64,000 nt of DNA, taken from Chromohalobacter nigrandesensis (GTDB taxonomy: Bacteria; Pseudomonadota; Gammaproteobacteria; Pseudomonadales; Halomonadaceae). The DNA lies in contig NZ_JAKGAM010000010.1 in NCBI RefSeq assembly GCF_023061285.1, positions 62,001 to 126,000 on the forward strand, read 5' to 3'. This document shows, piece after piece, positions 53,553 to 61,674 of this stretch. Each line of letters begins with the position of its first letter. Position 1 is the stretch's first letter. Position numbers and translations under genes: made by a program. The notes below the pieces were generated by a model. It had not been told where the DNA came from. It saw only the letters and a program-made list of their open reading frames with translations, and did not search any database.

Positions 53553-53787
53553 GGCTTCAGCCGGCCGACACCGGAGCTGAACCTGGAGAGTTGATCATTC
53601 AGGGTTAATAGCTAAGCGCACCCCGCGACCCGCCCAGGCCGGTCGCGGGCGTTTACGGCATGCGGTGAAGGAAGGTGTCGTCGGCGAAGAAGCTTTGCAA
53701 GATCAACTGCGCGGCGATGCCATCCACGCCGTCGTCGCGGTAGTTGCCACGATGACCGGCATCGCGGGCGATGCGCTTGGCGGCGCG
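53553..53787 (+). repeat. 235-bp direct repeat, right copy
   Basis: Right partner of 41646-41880. Here the ruvX part belongs to the intact gene (53653-54099), while the permease part is a 3' fragment of the APC gene (42 coding bases with stop at 53592-53594) left without its gene. Confidence 0.95.
53622..53649. terminator. Hairpin after ruvX (right repeat copy)
   Basis: Same perfect 9-bp stem (CCCGCGACC / GGTCGCGGG) as at 41715, now 3 bases beyond the ruvX stop. Confidence 0.55.
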
Positions 53788-54099
53788 TGTGGAGCCGCGT
53801 TCGTCGAACACCTCTACTGGCTTGCCGAAACGCCCGTGCAGGCGGTTACCGAACTTGCGCGCGCGCTGACTCATGTCCGACTCGGTGCCATCCATGTTGA
53901 GCGGCAGCCCCACGACCAAAAGATCCGGCTGCCATTCCTCGAGCAACGCCTCGATCTGCTGCCAATCGGGAATCCCGTCACGCGCGGGTAGCGGTGCCAG
54001 GGCCGTGGCACTGCCCAGCATTTCGTTGCCGACCGCCACGCCGATGCGCCGCGTGCCGTAATCGAAGGCCAGTACCAGCCGCTGCCCTGCCTCGGCCAT
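53653..54099 (-). CDS. ruvX: RuvX/YqgF-family putative Holliday junction resolvase / pre-16S rRNA nuclease
   Basis: A 148-aa RNase H-fold protein. The catalytic Asp13 lies in LAFDYGTRRIGVAVG, with VVGLPLNMDGTES and FDERGSTRAAKRIARD as the other active-site blocks. In E. coli YqgF processes the 5' end of 16S rRNA; a Holliday junction role is also discussed. It overlaps yqgE by one base (TGATG). Its 3' end is duplicated at 41746 as part of the island boundary. Confidence 0.92.
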   Translation of the reverse strand: MAEAGQRLVLAFDYGTRRIGVAVGNEMLGSATALAPLPARDGIPDWQQIEALLEEWQPDLLVVGLPLNMDGTESDMSQRARKFGNRLHGRFGKPVEVFDERGSTRAAKRIARDAGHRGNYRDDGVDGIAAQLILQSFFADDTFLHRMP

Positions 54100-54656
54100 C
54101 AGGAATGTCCCGCCTCGCGCGTCATCAGATTCAGATCGACACCCAGGATGCCCGCCGCTGCATTCAGGCGTTGCTCCGAGTGAACATCGAAGAGGATCGA
54201 GGCGTCGCCTTCCACCGTCAGCCAGGTGTTCTGCTTGAGCTCGTCCTCGAGCTGACCTGCCTGCCAGGCGGTGCAGCCCAGACAGACGATGAAGTCTTCG
54301 GGCCCCCGACCCTCGGCGATGGCCTTGAGTATGTCCATGGAGGTCGTCAGGGCCAGGTCGTCAGCGACCTGCAGGCTGGAATCCCAGGGCAGGTTCGAGC
54401 CGCGGTGCAGAATGAAGCCACGATCCTTGTGGACCGGGCCGCCATAGTGAACCGGCAAGTCGCGCTGCGGGCACTCCGAGGCATCCAGTTCGAGCTGCTC
54501 GAGCAGGGCGTCGAGCGTCAGCTCCATGGGACGATTGACGACCACGCCCATGGTGCCGTTGTCGTCATGGTCACAAATGTAGGTCAACGTCCCCTTGAAG
54601 TTGGGGTCGTCGAGGTGCGGCATCGCCAGCAGAAAATGATGCTTCAAGCTTTGCAT
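54099..54656 (-). CDS. yqgE: YqgE/AlgH family protein
   Basis: A 185-aa DUF179 protein. MQSLKHHFLLAMPHLDDPNFKGTLTYICDHD at the N-terminus (read as short blocks) and GGPVHKDRGFILH, then CLGCTAWQAGQLEDEL, are family hallmarks. AlgH in Pseudomonas affects alginate regulation, but the biochemical role is not settled. The start at 54656 (GGGAGG upstream) is favoured over the frame open to 54692. It is coupled to ruvX, an order conserved in many gammaproteobacteria. Confidence 0.92.
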   Translation of the reverse strand: MQSLKHHFLLAMPHLDDPNFKGTLTYICDHDDNGTMGVVVNRPMELTLDALLEQLELDASECPQRDLPVHYGGPVHKDRGFILHRGSNLPWDSSLQVADDLALTTSMDILKAIAEGRGPEDFIVCLGCTAWQAGQLEDELKQNTWLTVEGDASILFDVHSEQRLNAAAGILGVDLNLMTREAGHS

Positions 54657-54773
54657 GAGCCTCCCGGGCGTCGAGACGCGTTTCGCTCTCACTTACGCCG
54701 AAATTGGTGCTTTTCGCAACGATTGTATCATTCCACTCGCCGAACCTCGCCATCCTGGGATGGCGAGCGGCGC

Positions 54774-55727
54774 TCAGAAGCGCCGGGCAATGGCGCCCAT
54801 CAAGAGTCCACCGATGTCGGTGCCGCGCTGCGCGTCGATCTCGCGCACGCAGGTGGGGCTGGTGACGTTGATCTCGGTGATGTAATCACCGATCACGTCG
54901 AGCCCGACGAAAATCAGGCCCTTGTCGAGGATCGCCGGTTTGACCTGCTCGATGAGCCAGTAATCGCGGTCGGTGAGCTCGCGGGCCTCGCCGCGCCCAC
55001 CGGCCGCCAGATTGCCGCGTGTCTCGCCGGCGCTGGGAATGCGTGCCAGGCCATAGGGTACGGGTTCACCATCGATCAGCAGGATACGCGTGTCGCCGGC
55101 CTTGATCTCGGGCAGATAACGCTGCGCCATGATTTGGCGCGTGCCGCGCTCGGTGAGCTGCTCGATAACCGAACCCAGATTGCGCCCCTCCGGCGTGATA
55201 TGAAAGATGCCGTTGCCCCCCATGCCGTCCAGCGGCTTGAAGATCACATCGCCGTGCTGGGCATGAAAGTCACGCAAGACGGCATCGTGGCACGAGACCA
55301 CGGAGGGCGGAATGCAGTGCGGGAACTGCTGGGCGAAGAGTTTCTCATTGCTGGTCAAAAGCGCCTGGGTGGGATTGACCACCAGCACGCCCTCGCGCTC
55401 GGCGAACCCCAGCAAGTGCACGGCGTTGAGGAAGTGGTCATCCACCGGCGGGTCCTGACGCATCAGGATCACGTCGAGTTCCGCCAGCGGCGCGGCCTGT
55501 ACCGCCTCGAGCCGATACCATGCCTCAGGGTCGCGATACGCCTCCAGCGCACGCATGCGGCCCATGGCGCGCCCGCCTTCCAAGTACAGGTCTTCCGGCT
55601 CGAGATAATAAAGCGACCAGCCGCGTTGCTGAGCGGCCCACAGCATGGCCAGGGTGGTATCTTTCTTGTAGGCGATATCGGCGATGGGATCCATCACCAC
55701 GCCGAGCTTCAAGGCGCGCTCGCTCAT
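54774..55727 (-). CDS. gshB: Glutathione synthetase
   Basis: A 317-aa ATP-grasp ligase adding glycine to gamma-glutamylcysteine. MDPIADIAYKKDTTLAML (residues about 12-29), RQDPPVDDHFLN, KPLDGMGGNGIF (ATP-grasp loop) and DVIGDYITEINVTSPTC are typical. It is placed upstream of yqgE-ruvX on the same strand, as in E. coli, and 118 bp from yqgE. Confidence 0.95.
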   Translation of the reverse strand: MSERALKLGVVMDPIADIAYKKDTTLAMLWAAQQRGWSLYYLEPEDLYLEGGRAMGRMRALEAYRDPEAWYRLEAVQAAPLAELDVILMRQDPPVDDHFLNAVHLLGFAEREGVLVVNPTQALLTSNEKLFAQQFPHCIPPSVVSCHDAVLRDFHAQHGDVIFKPLDGMGGNGIFHITPEGRNLGSVIEQLTERGTRQIMAQRYLPEIKAGDTRILLIDGEPVPYGLARIPSAGETRGNLAAGGRGEARELTDRDYWLIEQVKPAILDKGLIFVGLDVIGDYITEINVTSPTCVREIDAQRGTDIGGLLMGAIARRF

Positions 55728-55805
55728 GATCGGTCTTCCAGGTCAGGAATGAATGCGCGCAGTATGCCGCAGCGACCAACGGAAGACCAAGGTGGCGAGG
55801 GCGCG

Positions 55806-56540
55806 TCAGTCCGACTGATGCGCGTCTATCGCCTCGCGCGTCAGGCGGATGCCATCTTCCTCGATGGTGATGAGCCGCTTCTTGTAGAGCCGCCCCACCG
55901 CCTGCTTGAAGGCGCTCTTGCTGACGCCCATGCGTGCCTTGATCTCGGCAGCGGGCGTCTTGTCGCCCAACGCCACATACCCGCCGTGGCAGCGCAGCAG
56001 CTCCAGCACCTTGTCGCCGACCACATCGAGCCCCGCCTCGCCGGGCGGCAGCATGGCCAGGTCTAGGCGCCCGTCTTCGCGCACGCGCTTGATGTAACCG
56101 GTCAGCCGCTGGCCGCGCCGAGGCGGATGAACAATGTCATCGGCGTACAGCAAGCCCCAATAGCGGTGATCGACCACCGCCTTGAAGCCGAGATCGGTAC
56201 GCTCGGCGATCACCAGCGCGACGCGGTCGCCGGGCGTCATCCCCGGCGCCTCATCGGCCAGGAAGCGATCCAGACGCATCGACGCCACCGGCCGCCCCTG
56301 GGCGTCCTCATAGAGCATCACCAGCACCCGCTTGCCGACCTCAGGACGAAAGCGCTGCTCGGCGAACGGCAGCAACACATCCTTAGGCTGGCCCCAATCG
56401 AGAAAGGCACCGGTCGTGTTGACCGCCACGACCTTGAGATACGCCACCTCGCCAATACGCCCCAGGGGCGGCCGCGTCGCACTCGACGCACGCTGCCCGG
56501 TGGCGGATGAACGTGGAGACGGAACTTGGGAACGGGACAT
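55806..56540 (-). CDS. cvfB: CvfB-like S1 RNA-binding protein
   Basis: A 244-aa protein with tandem S1-like domains (GRIGEVAYLKVVAVNTTGAFLDWGQPKDVLLPFAEQ, in short blocks at about 28-62; then MTPGDRVALVIAERTDLGFKAVV and a third at about 145-185) and a C-terminal winged helix (GDKTPAAEIKARMGVSKSAFKQAVGRLYK). CvfB/YitL proteins influence virulence factor expression in Gram-positives. Translation start is uncertain: ATG 56540 is used because upstream ATGs (56573, 56657) have no better ribosome site. Confidence 0.8.
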   Translation of the reverse strand: MSRSQVPSPRSSATGQRASSATRPPLGRIGEVAYLKVVAVNTTGAFLDWGQPKDVLLPFAEQRFRPEVGKRVLVMLYEDAQGRPVASMRLDRFLADEAPGMTPGDRVALVIAERTDLGFKAVVDHRYWGLLYADDIVHPPRRGQRLTGYIKRVREDGRLDLAMLPPGEAGLDVVGDKVLELLRCHGGYVALGDKTPAAEIKARMGVSKSAFKQAVGRLYKKRLITIEEDGIRLTREAIDAHQSD

Positions 56541-56709
56541 GGTAGCGGCCACTGACGAGAGATATGTCCTCATTATGACGCCGCCGGGCAACGTGAGCAA
56601 AGGCCATGGCGGGGGTTTGGCGTATAAATCGGCGGTCGGTGGCAGGACTTGTCGCATGACATCGGATGGATCACGACGGGTTGTCTAGTTCGGGCGCCAG
56701 GAACGTCCT

Positions 56710-57585
56710 TTACTTAGCGACGAGCGCGCCGTTGTCATCGAGTTCTCTCGCAAGCTCCTGCATTAGACCGCGCACAGCATGCGAGTGGCTTTTACGGCTC
56801 ATTCGCAGGACATAGATGATTGCCGGAGGCGGCGTCAACTCACGGTTCATGACCATCATCTCCGGTGTGACATGACGCTTGTTTAGCAGAGATATGCCTA
56901 GACCGGCATTCACCGCCGCCACAACGCCAGAGATACTGGCGCATGTCATGACAGTGGAAAAGCCTGGCGGTAACGACTGTCCGACCTCCATCGCCCAACG
57001 TCGATAGAAACAGGCATCATCGAAGGCGACCAAAGGCAGCGGCCGCGTCGTATCGAGTATGAGATCGGGCGACTTCACCCAGTGAAGAGTCTCCTTGGCG
57101 AGTACTGAATCCGACCCACGCTGACGATGTTCGAAGAGTTGCAGCAGTCCTAGATCGAGCTCGCTGCGGTCGATTTGCTCCTCGATCGTCAGGCTCTGAC
57201 CGACGTGCGTATGCACCGTGACCTCCGGGTGGCGTCGCGTAAAACGGCCCAGAACGCGCGCCAGATTGCCGCTCGTCGTGTCCTCGGTCACACCAAGCCG
57301 GATCTTCCCACTCAGTGGCGGCGCCCCTAGACTCATCACGGCTTCGTCGTGCAAGTCGAGAATACGTCGCGCATAACGCAATAATCGCTCACCTTCTGGC
57401 GTGAACGGCGATTGCCCGGCGCTCCTCGTCAACAACTTGCAGCCTAGCCCGTCCTCCAACCGCTGGATCTTGTGTGACACCGCTGACTGAGACAGTGCCA
57501 AATGCTCCGCTGCCCGCGTGATACCCCCGTGATCCGCAACGGCGCGTAGCGCTTGCAGTGCGCCCACCTCAAGTCTTGGGCTCAT
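56710..57585 (-). CDS. LysR-family regulator
   Basis: A 291-aa regulator: N-terminal HTH (LQALRAVADHGGITRAAEHLALSQSAVSHKIQRLEDGLG in short blocks, about residues 10-50) and a periplasmic-binding-type effector domain (about 90-290). GAGGTG precedes the ATG at 57585; a GTG three bases earlier is also possible. It is divergent from an alpha/beta hydrolase gene across 125 bp, so it most likely activates that gene. Confidence 0.88.
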   Translation of the reverse strand: MSPRLEVGALQALRAVADHGGITRAAEHLALSQSAVSHKIQRLEDGLGCKLLTRSAGQSPFTPEGERLLRYARRILDLHDEAVMSLGAPPLSGKIRLGVTEDTTSGNLARVLGRFTRRHPEVTVHTHVGQSLTIEEQIDRSELDLGLLQLFEHRQRGSDSVLAKETLHWVKSPDLILDTTRPLPLVAFDDACFYRRWAMEVGQSLPPGFSTVMTCASISGVVAAVNAGLGISLLNKRHVTPEMMVMNRELTPPPAIIYVLRMSRKSHSHAVRGLMQELARELDDNGALVAK

Positions 57586-57710
57586 CACACCTCACATGAC
57601 AAATATCGATTCATACAGAAAAATAATCAATTTGAGTCATTATAAAGCGTACCGCAGCCTAGAAGGATGACACCACCATTTCTTAAAGGCACTTCAGCCA
57701 GGAGCTGACC

Positions 57711-58559
57711 ATGAAGCATCTCGCGACTCATCACCTCCTGATCGATGGCAAACGCATCGCTCACGGCGTTCACGGGAGCGGCGAGCCCGTCGTCTTGTTG
57801 CACGGTACTCCCTCCTCCTCGCTCATCTGGCGAAACATCGCGCCACGTTTGATCGCAGCGGGTTACCAAGTGCATGTCTTCGATCTATTGGGCTACGGTC
57901 TTTCCGAGCGCCCCCAGGACCCGTCAGTCGACACCTCGATTTCCGCGCAGGTGCCGATCCTCGCAGCATTGATGGATCATTGGGGATTGAGTACGGCTCA
58001 CTTGGTTGCACACGATTTTGGCGGTGGCATTGCCCAACGGTTCGGCATTTTCCACCCCAAGCGACTGCGTTCACTAACACTGCTCGACGTGGTGAGTTAC
58101 GACAGCTACCCCTCGCCACGCACCCGTCAGCAAATGGCCGACGGCCTGGAAAAACTTATCAAGGCGCCCGATGCCGAGCACCGCGCCCATTTCCGTGAAT
58201 GGTTATTGACCGCCGTCCATGACCAGCACGCGCTGGCAGATTCCGTACTCGACACATACCTCGATTTCATCAGCGGGCCCATTGGGCAACCCAGCCTCTT
58301 TCAGCACCAGGTTCGCCACTACGACCCTAAACACACGCTGGAAATCGCAGACCGATTGCCTGAACTCGGTAGCCTGCCGGTTAAGCTCATCTGGGGAGCG
58401 GATGACGCCTGGCAAAGCGTGGATTATGCCCACCGCCTGAATGCGGATATTCCGGGCTCTGAACTCACCGTGCTGGAAAACTGTGGCCACTTCTCGCCCG
58501 AGGATCAACCGGAAGCGATCTCACGGTTATTGATCGATTTCCTCGGCCGACATCAATAG
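57711..58559 (+). CDS. Alpha/beta hydrolase (haloalkane dehalogenase-like)
   Basis: A 282-aa alpha/beta hydrolase. The nucleophile elbow is AHDFGGGIAQR with Asp (about residue 102) instead of Ser, as in haloalkane dehalogenases and epoxide hydrolases; the HGTPSSSLIWR oxyanion loop (about 31-41), acid GADDAWQ and catalytic His in CGHFSPEDQP complete the set. A Trp after the nucleophile, needed in dehalogenases, is replaced by Phe (HDF), so dehalogenation is uncertain. Regulated probably by the divergent LysR protein. Confidence 0.8.
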   Translation: MKHLATHHLLIDGKRIAHGVHGSGEPVVLLHGTPSSSLIWRNIAPRLIAAGYQVHVFDLLGYGLSERPQDPSVDTSISAQVPILAALMDHWGLSTAHLVAHDFGGGIAQRFGIFHPKRLRSLTLLDVVSYDSYPSPRTRQQMADGLEKLIKAPDAEHRAHFREWLLTAVHDQHALADSVLDTYLDFISGPIGQPSLFQHQVRHYDPKHTLEIADRLPELGSLPVKLIWGADDAWQSVDYAHRLNADIPGSELTVLENCGHFSPEDQPEAISRLLIDFLGRHQ

Positions 58560-58617
58560 GCGGGCTTTTCCTTTCCCCTTTTTACCGCCTCCAGAGGCGT
58601 GCCCATGGCGAGATTGA

Positions 58618-58651
58618 ATGCGTCCGGTGACACGATCAGCGCCGGACGCAT
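58618..58651 (+). terminator. Hairpin after the alpha/beta hydrolase gene
   Basis: ATGCGTCCGG and CCGGACGCAT form a perfect 10-bp stem with a 14-base loop, 58 bases after the stop. No U-run. Confidence 0.5.
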
Positions 58652-58868
58652 GCCTTCCCTTGATTCCTCCTAATACTGATCAAGGCTGTTCAATTCATGG
58701 CCCCACAACCTTAATCGATTAAGTCAAATGGCCAATAATTAACACCATCTAATAACTCAAGATGACAGTGACTACATACAGCTACCTATTGAGAACAGAA
58801 AGAAATGAAGGAAAAGGTGAAGATGACAGAGCACCTAGAAGTCAAATGATAACCATCGACAAATATCG

Positions 58869-59066
58869 TTATTCCGTACATTCTTTCGCCAGCGAATCTT
58901 TTTCAGACATGGGAGCGCTTATAATTTTTTCCAAACTCTCTATGGCCTTGAAGGTGCAGGAGCAAGAAATATTCTGGCACTGGTAATAGGCTTCTTTCAT
59001 CGTCCTCGTTATATAGCGACTCGTTCTTGTGTGTGCCGATTTTCCACATACTGGACAGCGCATCAT
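58869..59066 (-). CDS. ogr: Ogr/Delta-type phage late-gene activator
   Basis: A 65-aa zinc-finger protein: MRCPVCGKSAHTRTSRYIT and YYQCQNISCSCTFKAIES contain the CPxC...C-x4-C ligands and the SRYIT/QCQN words diagnostic of P2 Ogr and P4 Delta. These bind upstream of phage late promoters and contact RNA polymerase alpha. The start is ATG 59066 or the next codon; AAGGAAGG lies 8-9 bases upstream. Residues 50-65 form a polar tail. It diverges from the levansucrase gene, which makes that gene its likely target. Confidence 0.85.
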   Translation of the reverse strand: MMRCPVCGKSAHTRTSRYITRTMKEAYYQCQNISCSCTFKAIESLEKIISAPMSEKDSLAKECTE

Positions 59067-59205
59067 AGCGGGTGCCTTCCTTGGTGATAAATACATTCGT
59101 CATAAGCCGCAGCATTTATGTAAAATTTATTAATACATGACTTATGAGCGCATTTATAATCCAACTTAGACCTAAGGCACAACAGGGGCGTGACTTTTCA
59201 TCTCT

Positions 59206-59246
59206 CACACAACAAAATCTTGACATCGCAGAAGTCATGTTGTGTG
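59206..59246. promoter_or_regulatory. Inverted repeat ahead of the levansucrase gene
   Basis: CACACAACA (59206-59214) and TGTTGTGTG (59238-59246) form perfect 9-bp arms around 23 bases that include a nested TGAC/GTCA pair. It lies midway between ogr and the levansucrase gene. Candidate binding site for the Ogr-type protein. Confidence 0.5.
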
Positions 59247-59281
59247 GTAAATGATCAAACACCATCCTCTTTTGGCACGTA

Positions 59282-59325
59282 AATACTCATGTTTTTATAA
59301 AGCCTCACCCATCAATGTGAGTATT
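59282..59325 (+). promoter_or_regulatory. Leader hairpin covering the levansucrase ribosome-binding region
   Basis: AATACTCA and TGAGTATT form a perfect 8-bp stem; the right arm contains GTGAG, the only Shine-Dalgarno-like sequence before the ATG at 59331. A TATAAA (59296-59301) lies in the loop and could be the -10 box, in which case transcripts starting there would lack the left arm; longer transcripts would have the ribosome site masked. Confidence 0.45.
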
Positions 59326-59330
59326 AAAAA

Positions 59331-60581
59331 ATGTCTATCCAAGATAAGATCCAAACCGCCTCTTGGTCTCGTGCAGATGCACTTAAAGTGAAATTCGATG
59401 ATCCGACAACGACTCAACCAGAGGTCGGGTATGATTTCCCGGTACTGGATGACGACCTGTTCATCTGGGATACCATGCCGCTCCGGAAACTGAACGGTGA
59501 TGTTGTATCAGTCGATGGCTGGTCTATCATCTTCACTCTTACGGCTGATCGCAAGCCCGAAGAATTTACCCGTGAAGATGGTAGTTACGATATTGCTTCC
59601 GATTGGGAGAACCGTCATGGGCGGGCACGCATATGCTACTGGTACGCCAAAGATAGTAAAAGCTGGATCTTTGGCGGCCGGGTCATGCAAGAAGGTGTCT
59701 CCCCGACTAAGCGAGAGTGGGCTGGCACGCCTATTTTGCTCAATGACAACGGTGATATGGAACTCTACTACACCGCAGTCAAGCCCGGGGCGACCATGGC
59801 GAAAGTCAAAGGTCGCATCGAAACCACGGAAACTGAAGTCAAGCTTCATGGCTTTGATGATGTAAAAGAGCTATTCACTGCTGATGGTGTCTACTATCAG
59901 ACTTTAGATCAAAATCCGCTCACCAACTTCCGTGATCCCGCCCCCTTCATTGATCCGAATGACGGCAAACTTTACATGCTGTTCGAAGGCAATGTAGCCG
60001 GCAATATTGGTGAGCATGTCATCACTACGGAAGATATGGGTCATATTCCACCTGGCTTTGAGGACGTCGGCGGAGCCCGCTTCCAGAGTGGCTGCGTTGG
60101 CATTGCTGTTGCGACCGACCTTACAGGGGATAACTGGGAGATCCTCCCGCCCTTGGTCACCGCTGTTGGCGTTAATGACCAGTTGGAGCGTCCACACTTC
60201 GTGTTCAAGGATGGCAAATACTACCTCTTCACCATCAGCCACCAGTACACCTATTCCGATGGCCTGGATGGTCCGGATGGCGTCTATGGCTTTGTCAGTG
60301 ACTCCTTGTTTGGTCCGTTTGAGCCGCTGAATGGATCAGGCCTGGTGCTGGGCAACCCGTCTTCTCAGCCGTTCCAGACCTACTCGCACTGCGTGATGCC
60401 GAATGGCCTTGTGACATCCTTCGTCGATAGCGTGGAGAAAGATGGCAAGGCCGAAGACTACCGGATCGGCGGCACTGAGGCGCCGACAGTGGAACTCAAG
60501 ATCGAAGGAAGCAACACCTACGTCGTCAAGGTATACGACTACGGCTTTATTCCTCCGATGGGCAATGTGCTAACCAAATAA
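59331..60581 (+). CDS. Levansucrase (GH68 fructosyltransferase)
   Basis: A 416-aa enzyme that splits sucrose and polymerises the fructosyl part into levan. The catalytic triad of GH68 is visible: nucleophile Asp47 in FIWDTMPL, transition-state Asp202 in FRDPAPF, acid-base Glu286 in QLERPHF. Length and the absence of a signal peptide match enzymes of Gram-negatives such as Zymomonas, Erwinia and Halomonas, which leave the cell by non-classical routes. It is flanked by an Ogr-type activator and a holin gene, so both expression and release may use phage functions. Codon use is more A/T-rich than the core. Confidence 0.92.
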   Translation: MSIQDKIQTASWSRADALKVKFDDPTTTQPEVGYDFPVLDDDLFIWDTMPLRKLNGDVVSVDGWSIIFTLTADRKPEEFTREDGSYDIASDWENRHGRARICYWYAKDSKSWIFGGRVMQEGVSPTKREWAGTPILLNDNGDMELYYTAVKPGATMAKVKGRIETTETEVKLHGFDDVKELFTADGVYYQTLDQNPLTNFRDPAPFIDPNDGKLYMLFEGNVAGNIGEHVITTEDMGHIPPGFEDVGGARFQSGCVGIAVATDLTGDNWEILPPLVTAVGVNDQLERPHFVFKDGKYYLFTISHQYTYSDGLDGPDGVYGFVSDSLFGPFEPLNGSGLVLGNPSSQPFQTYSHCVMPNGLVTSFVDSVEKDGKAEDYRIGGTEAPTVELKIEGSNTYVVKVYDYGFIPPMGNVLTK

Positions 60582-60595
60582 GGGAAACGCGCCAC

Positions 60596-60624
60596 ATGGT
60601 GGCGGACTGTTCGTTCGCCACCAT
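60596..60624 (+). terminator. Hairpin between levansucrase and holin genes
   Basis: ATGGTGGCG and CGCCACCAT form a perfect 9-bp stem with an 11-base loop, 14 bases after the levansucrase stop. No U-run follows (ATAAAG), so partial read-through into the holin gene is likely. Confidence 0.45.
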
Positions 60625-60640
60625 ATAAAGGGTATATAAA

Positions 60641-60943
60641 ATGGATATCTCGAGTGCAATCGTAGTCGTAAAGGATTTCTTTAAAGGAGACTCTCTGCTC
60701 GCAGGGATAATGATCTCCGTTGTAATATCAGCATTGAGAGTTATTGCGAAAGGGGGTGGAAAGCTAGAGGCATTGATTGAGGCAACGCTTTGTGGCTGCT
60801 TGACCTTCGTGTCTTACTCCCTGATGAATCATCTCGGTGTTTCTGAGGGGCTCACCGTTACCGTTGGAGGCGTCATAGGGTTCATGGGAGTCAAGAAAAT
60901 CCGCTTCTTCGTAGATAAAGCAATCAATAGCAAGGTATCATAA
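60641..60943 (+). CDS. Phage holin, lambda family-like
   Basis: A 100-aa membrane protein with three hydrophobic stretches (about residues 18-38, 45-65, 70-88). The words SALRVIAKGGGKLEALIEATLCGCLT and VGGVIGFMGVKKIRFFVDK (in short blocks) resemble the lambda-family holins of tailed phages. It would form pores in the inner membrane. AAGGG precedes the ATG. No endolysin follows, so it is a lone remnant, placed directly downstream of levansucrase. Confidence 0.75.
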   Translation: MDISSAIVVVKDFFKGDSLLAGIMISVVISALRVIAKGGGKLEALIEATLCGCLTFVSYSLMNHLGVSEGLTVTVGGVIGFMGVKKIRFFVDKAINSKVS

Positions 60944-61127
60944 CCATGCTGCATATAGAATATGGCATTTTCCTGACTTCTTTTAACCAAAAGGCACTAT
61001 ACTTAGCCATCACCTTCAGTTTCTAACCACCTCTTCCGATCATGTTATACTAAATGATTATATCATACGTAAAACCAGTGTTATTCACTAGGAATATACA
61101 ACCAACAGGGATCAGGGGGGGTTAAAA

Positions 61128-61289
61128 ATGTCAGCAGAGCACCTTGACATAGTTGAAGTTAGGCATTCATCTGTCTTGAAAGAGGTCAATGAACTTTTGA
61201 AAGAAGGGTGGAAGTTGTTGGGAACGTCTCATGGAGTTGATGAGAACAGCTATCCAATTGTCATTTATGCATTGGGTCGGGAGAAATAA
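61128..61289 (+). CDS. Small DUF1737-like protein (53 aa)
   Basis: A short frame starting MSAEHLDIVEV with a strong AGGGGGG Shine-Dalgarno 6-7 bases upstream. The core VNELLKEGWKLLGTSHG (residues about 20-36), followed by YPIVIYALGR, has the pattern of DUF1737-type phage and bacterial proteins: a helix, the GW(K/Q) turn and a beta strand. No function is known. It is the last gene of the AT-richer segment. Confidence 0.6.
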   Translation: MSAEHLDIVEVRHSSVLKEVNELLKEGWKLLGTSHGVDENSYPIVIYALGREK

Positions 61290-61357
61290 TTCAAGACAAC
61301 GGAGCTTGCGACTTATTTTTCCCGTGTACGAAACTGCGTTGCGCACACGTAGCCCGC

Positions 61358-61637
61358 CTACCACGGCGTCGAGACTCGGTCCCAACTTTGCCCATTCATG
61401 TGCGATGCCTCGGCCAGCGCTTTGAGCGCGTTCGAATGTCGCCTCATCCATCCCAGAATGATGGATGAGAGTCAGTTGCACTTCAGCCCCTTCTCCATTG
61501 GCAATCATCCTCAGCGGAACGTAGACCTCCACGCCCCCTTCAAGCTCGATTCAGTGATCCATCACGCCATAAGGGTTATGGCCTGCGAAGCGGATGACTA
61601 CCCAGCCTTCCGGGCCCTGCACCAACCAGCGTTCGCC
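61358..61637 (-). pseudogene. SRPBCC-family (START-like) protein remnant
   Basis: The minus-strand frame reads WLVQGPEGWVVIRFAG, HNPYGVMDH, then an in-frame TGA (61553-61551), and continues IELEGG, YVPLRMIANGEGAEVQLTL and GMDEATFERAQSAGRG. This is the C-terminal half of a polyketide-cyclase/AHSA1-like SRPBCC protein. A second stop (TAA, 61640-61638) closes the upstream side and the C-terminus runs into unrelated sequence. The gene is dead; it marks the boundary between the prophage remnant and rsmE. Confidence 0.6.
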
Positions 61638-61674
61638 TTAGCCACACCCGCATCGAAAATAAGACGCGAACGCT

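Larger units (their letters stand above)
58652..61127. mobile_element. Prophage remnant carrying levansucrase
   Basis: A stretch lower in GC than its flanks with a P2-type Ogr/Delta activator gene, a GH68 levansucrase gene and a lambda-family holin gene, without capsid, tail or integrase genes. Ends are not defined: no att-like repeat was seen at either side. The 58560-58868 gap contains only the hairpin and AT-rich sequence without a credible gene. Confidence 0.6.

Noticed and set aside
53994-56066. Plus-strand frame of 690 codons across yqgE, gshB and the cvfB-like gene
   Set aside because: Antisense to three firmly identified genes; composition is typical of the opposite strand of GC-rich coding DNA.
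58762-58986. Plus-strand frame opposite the Ogr-type gene
   Set aside because: The minus-strand product has clear zinc-finger family motifs; the plus-strand frame has none.
61167-61532. Intact 121-codon minus-strand gene
   Set aside because: Its first part is the tail of an SRPBCC protein that begins upstream across a stop codon; its last part is antisense to a better supported small plus-strand gene.
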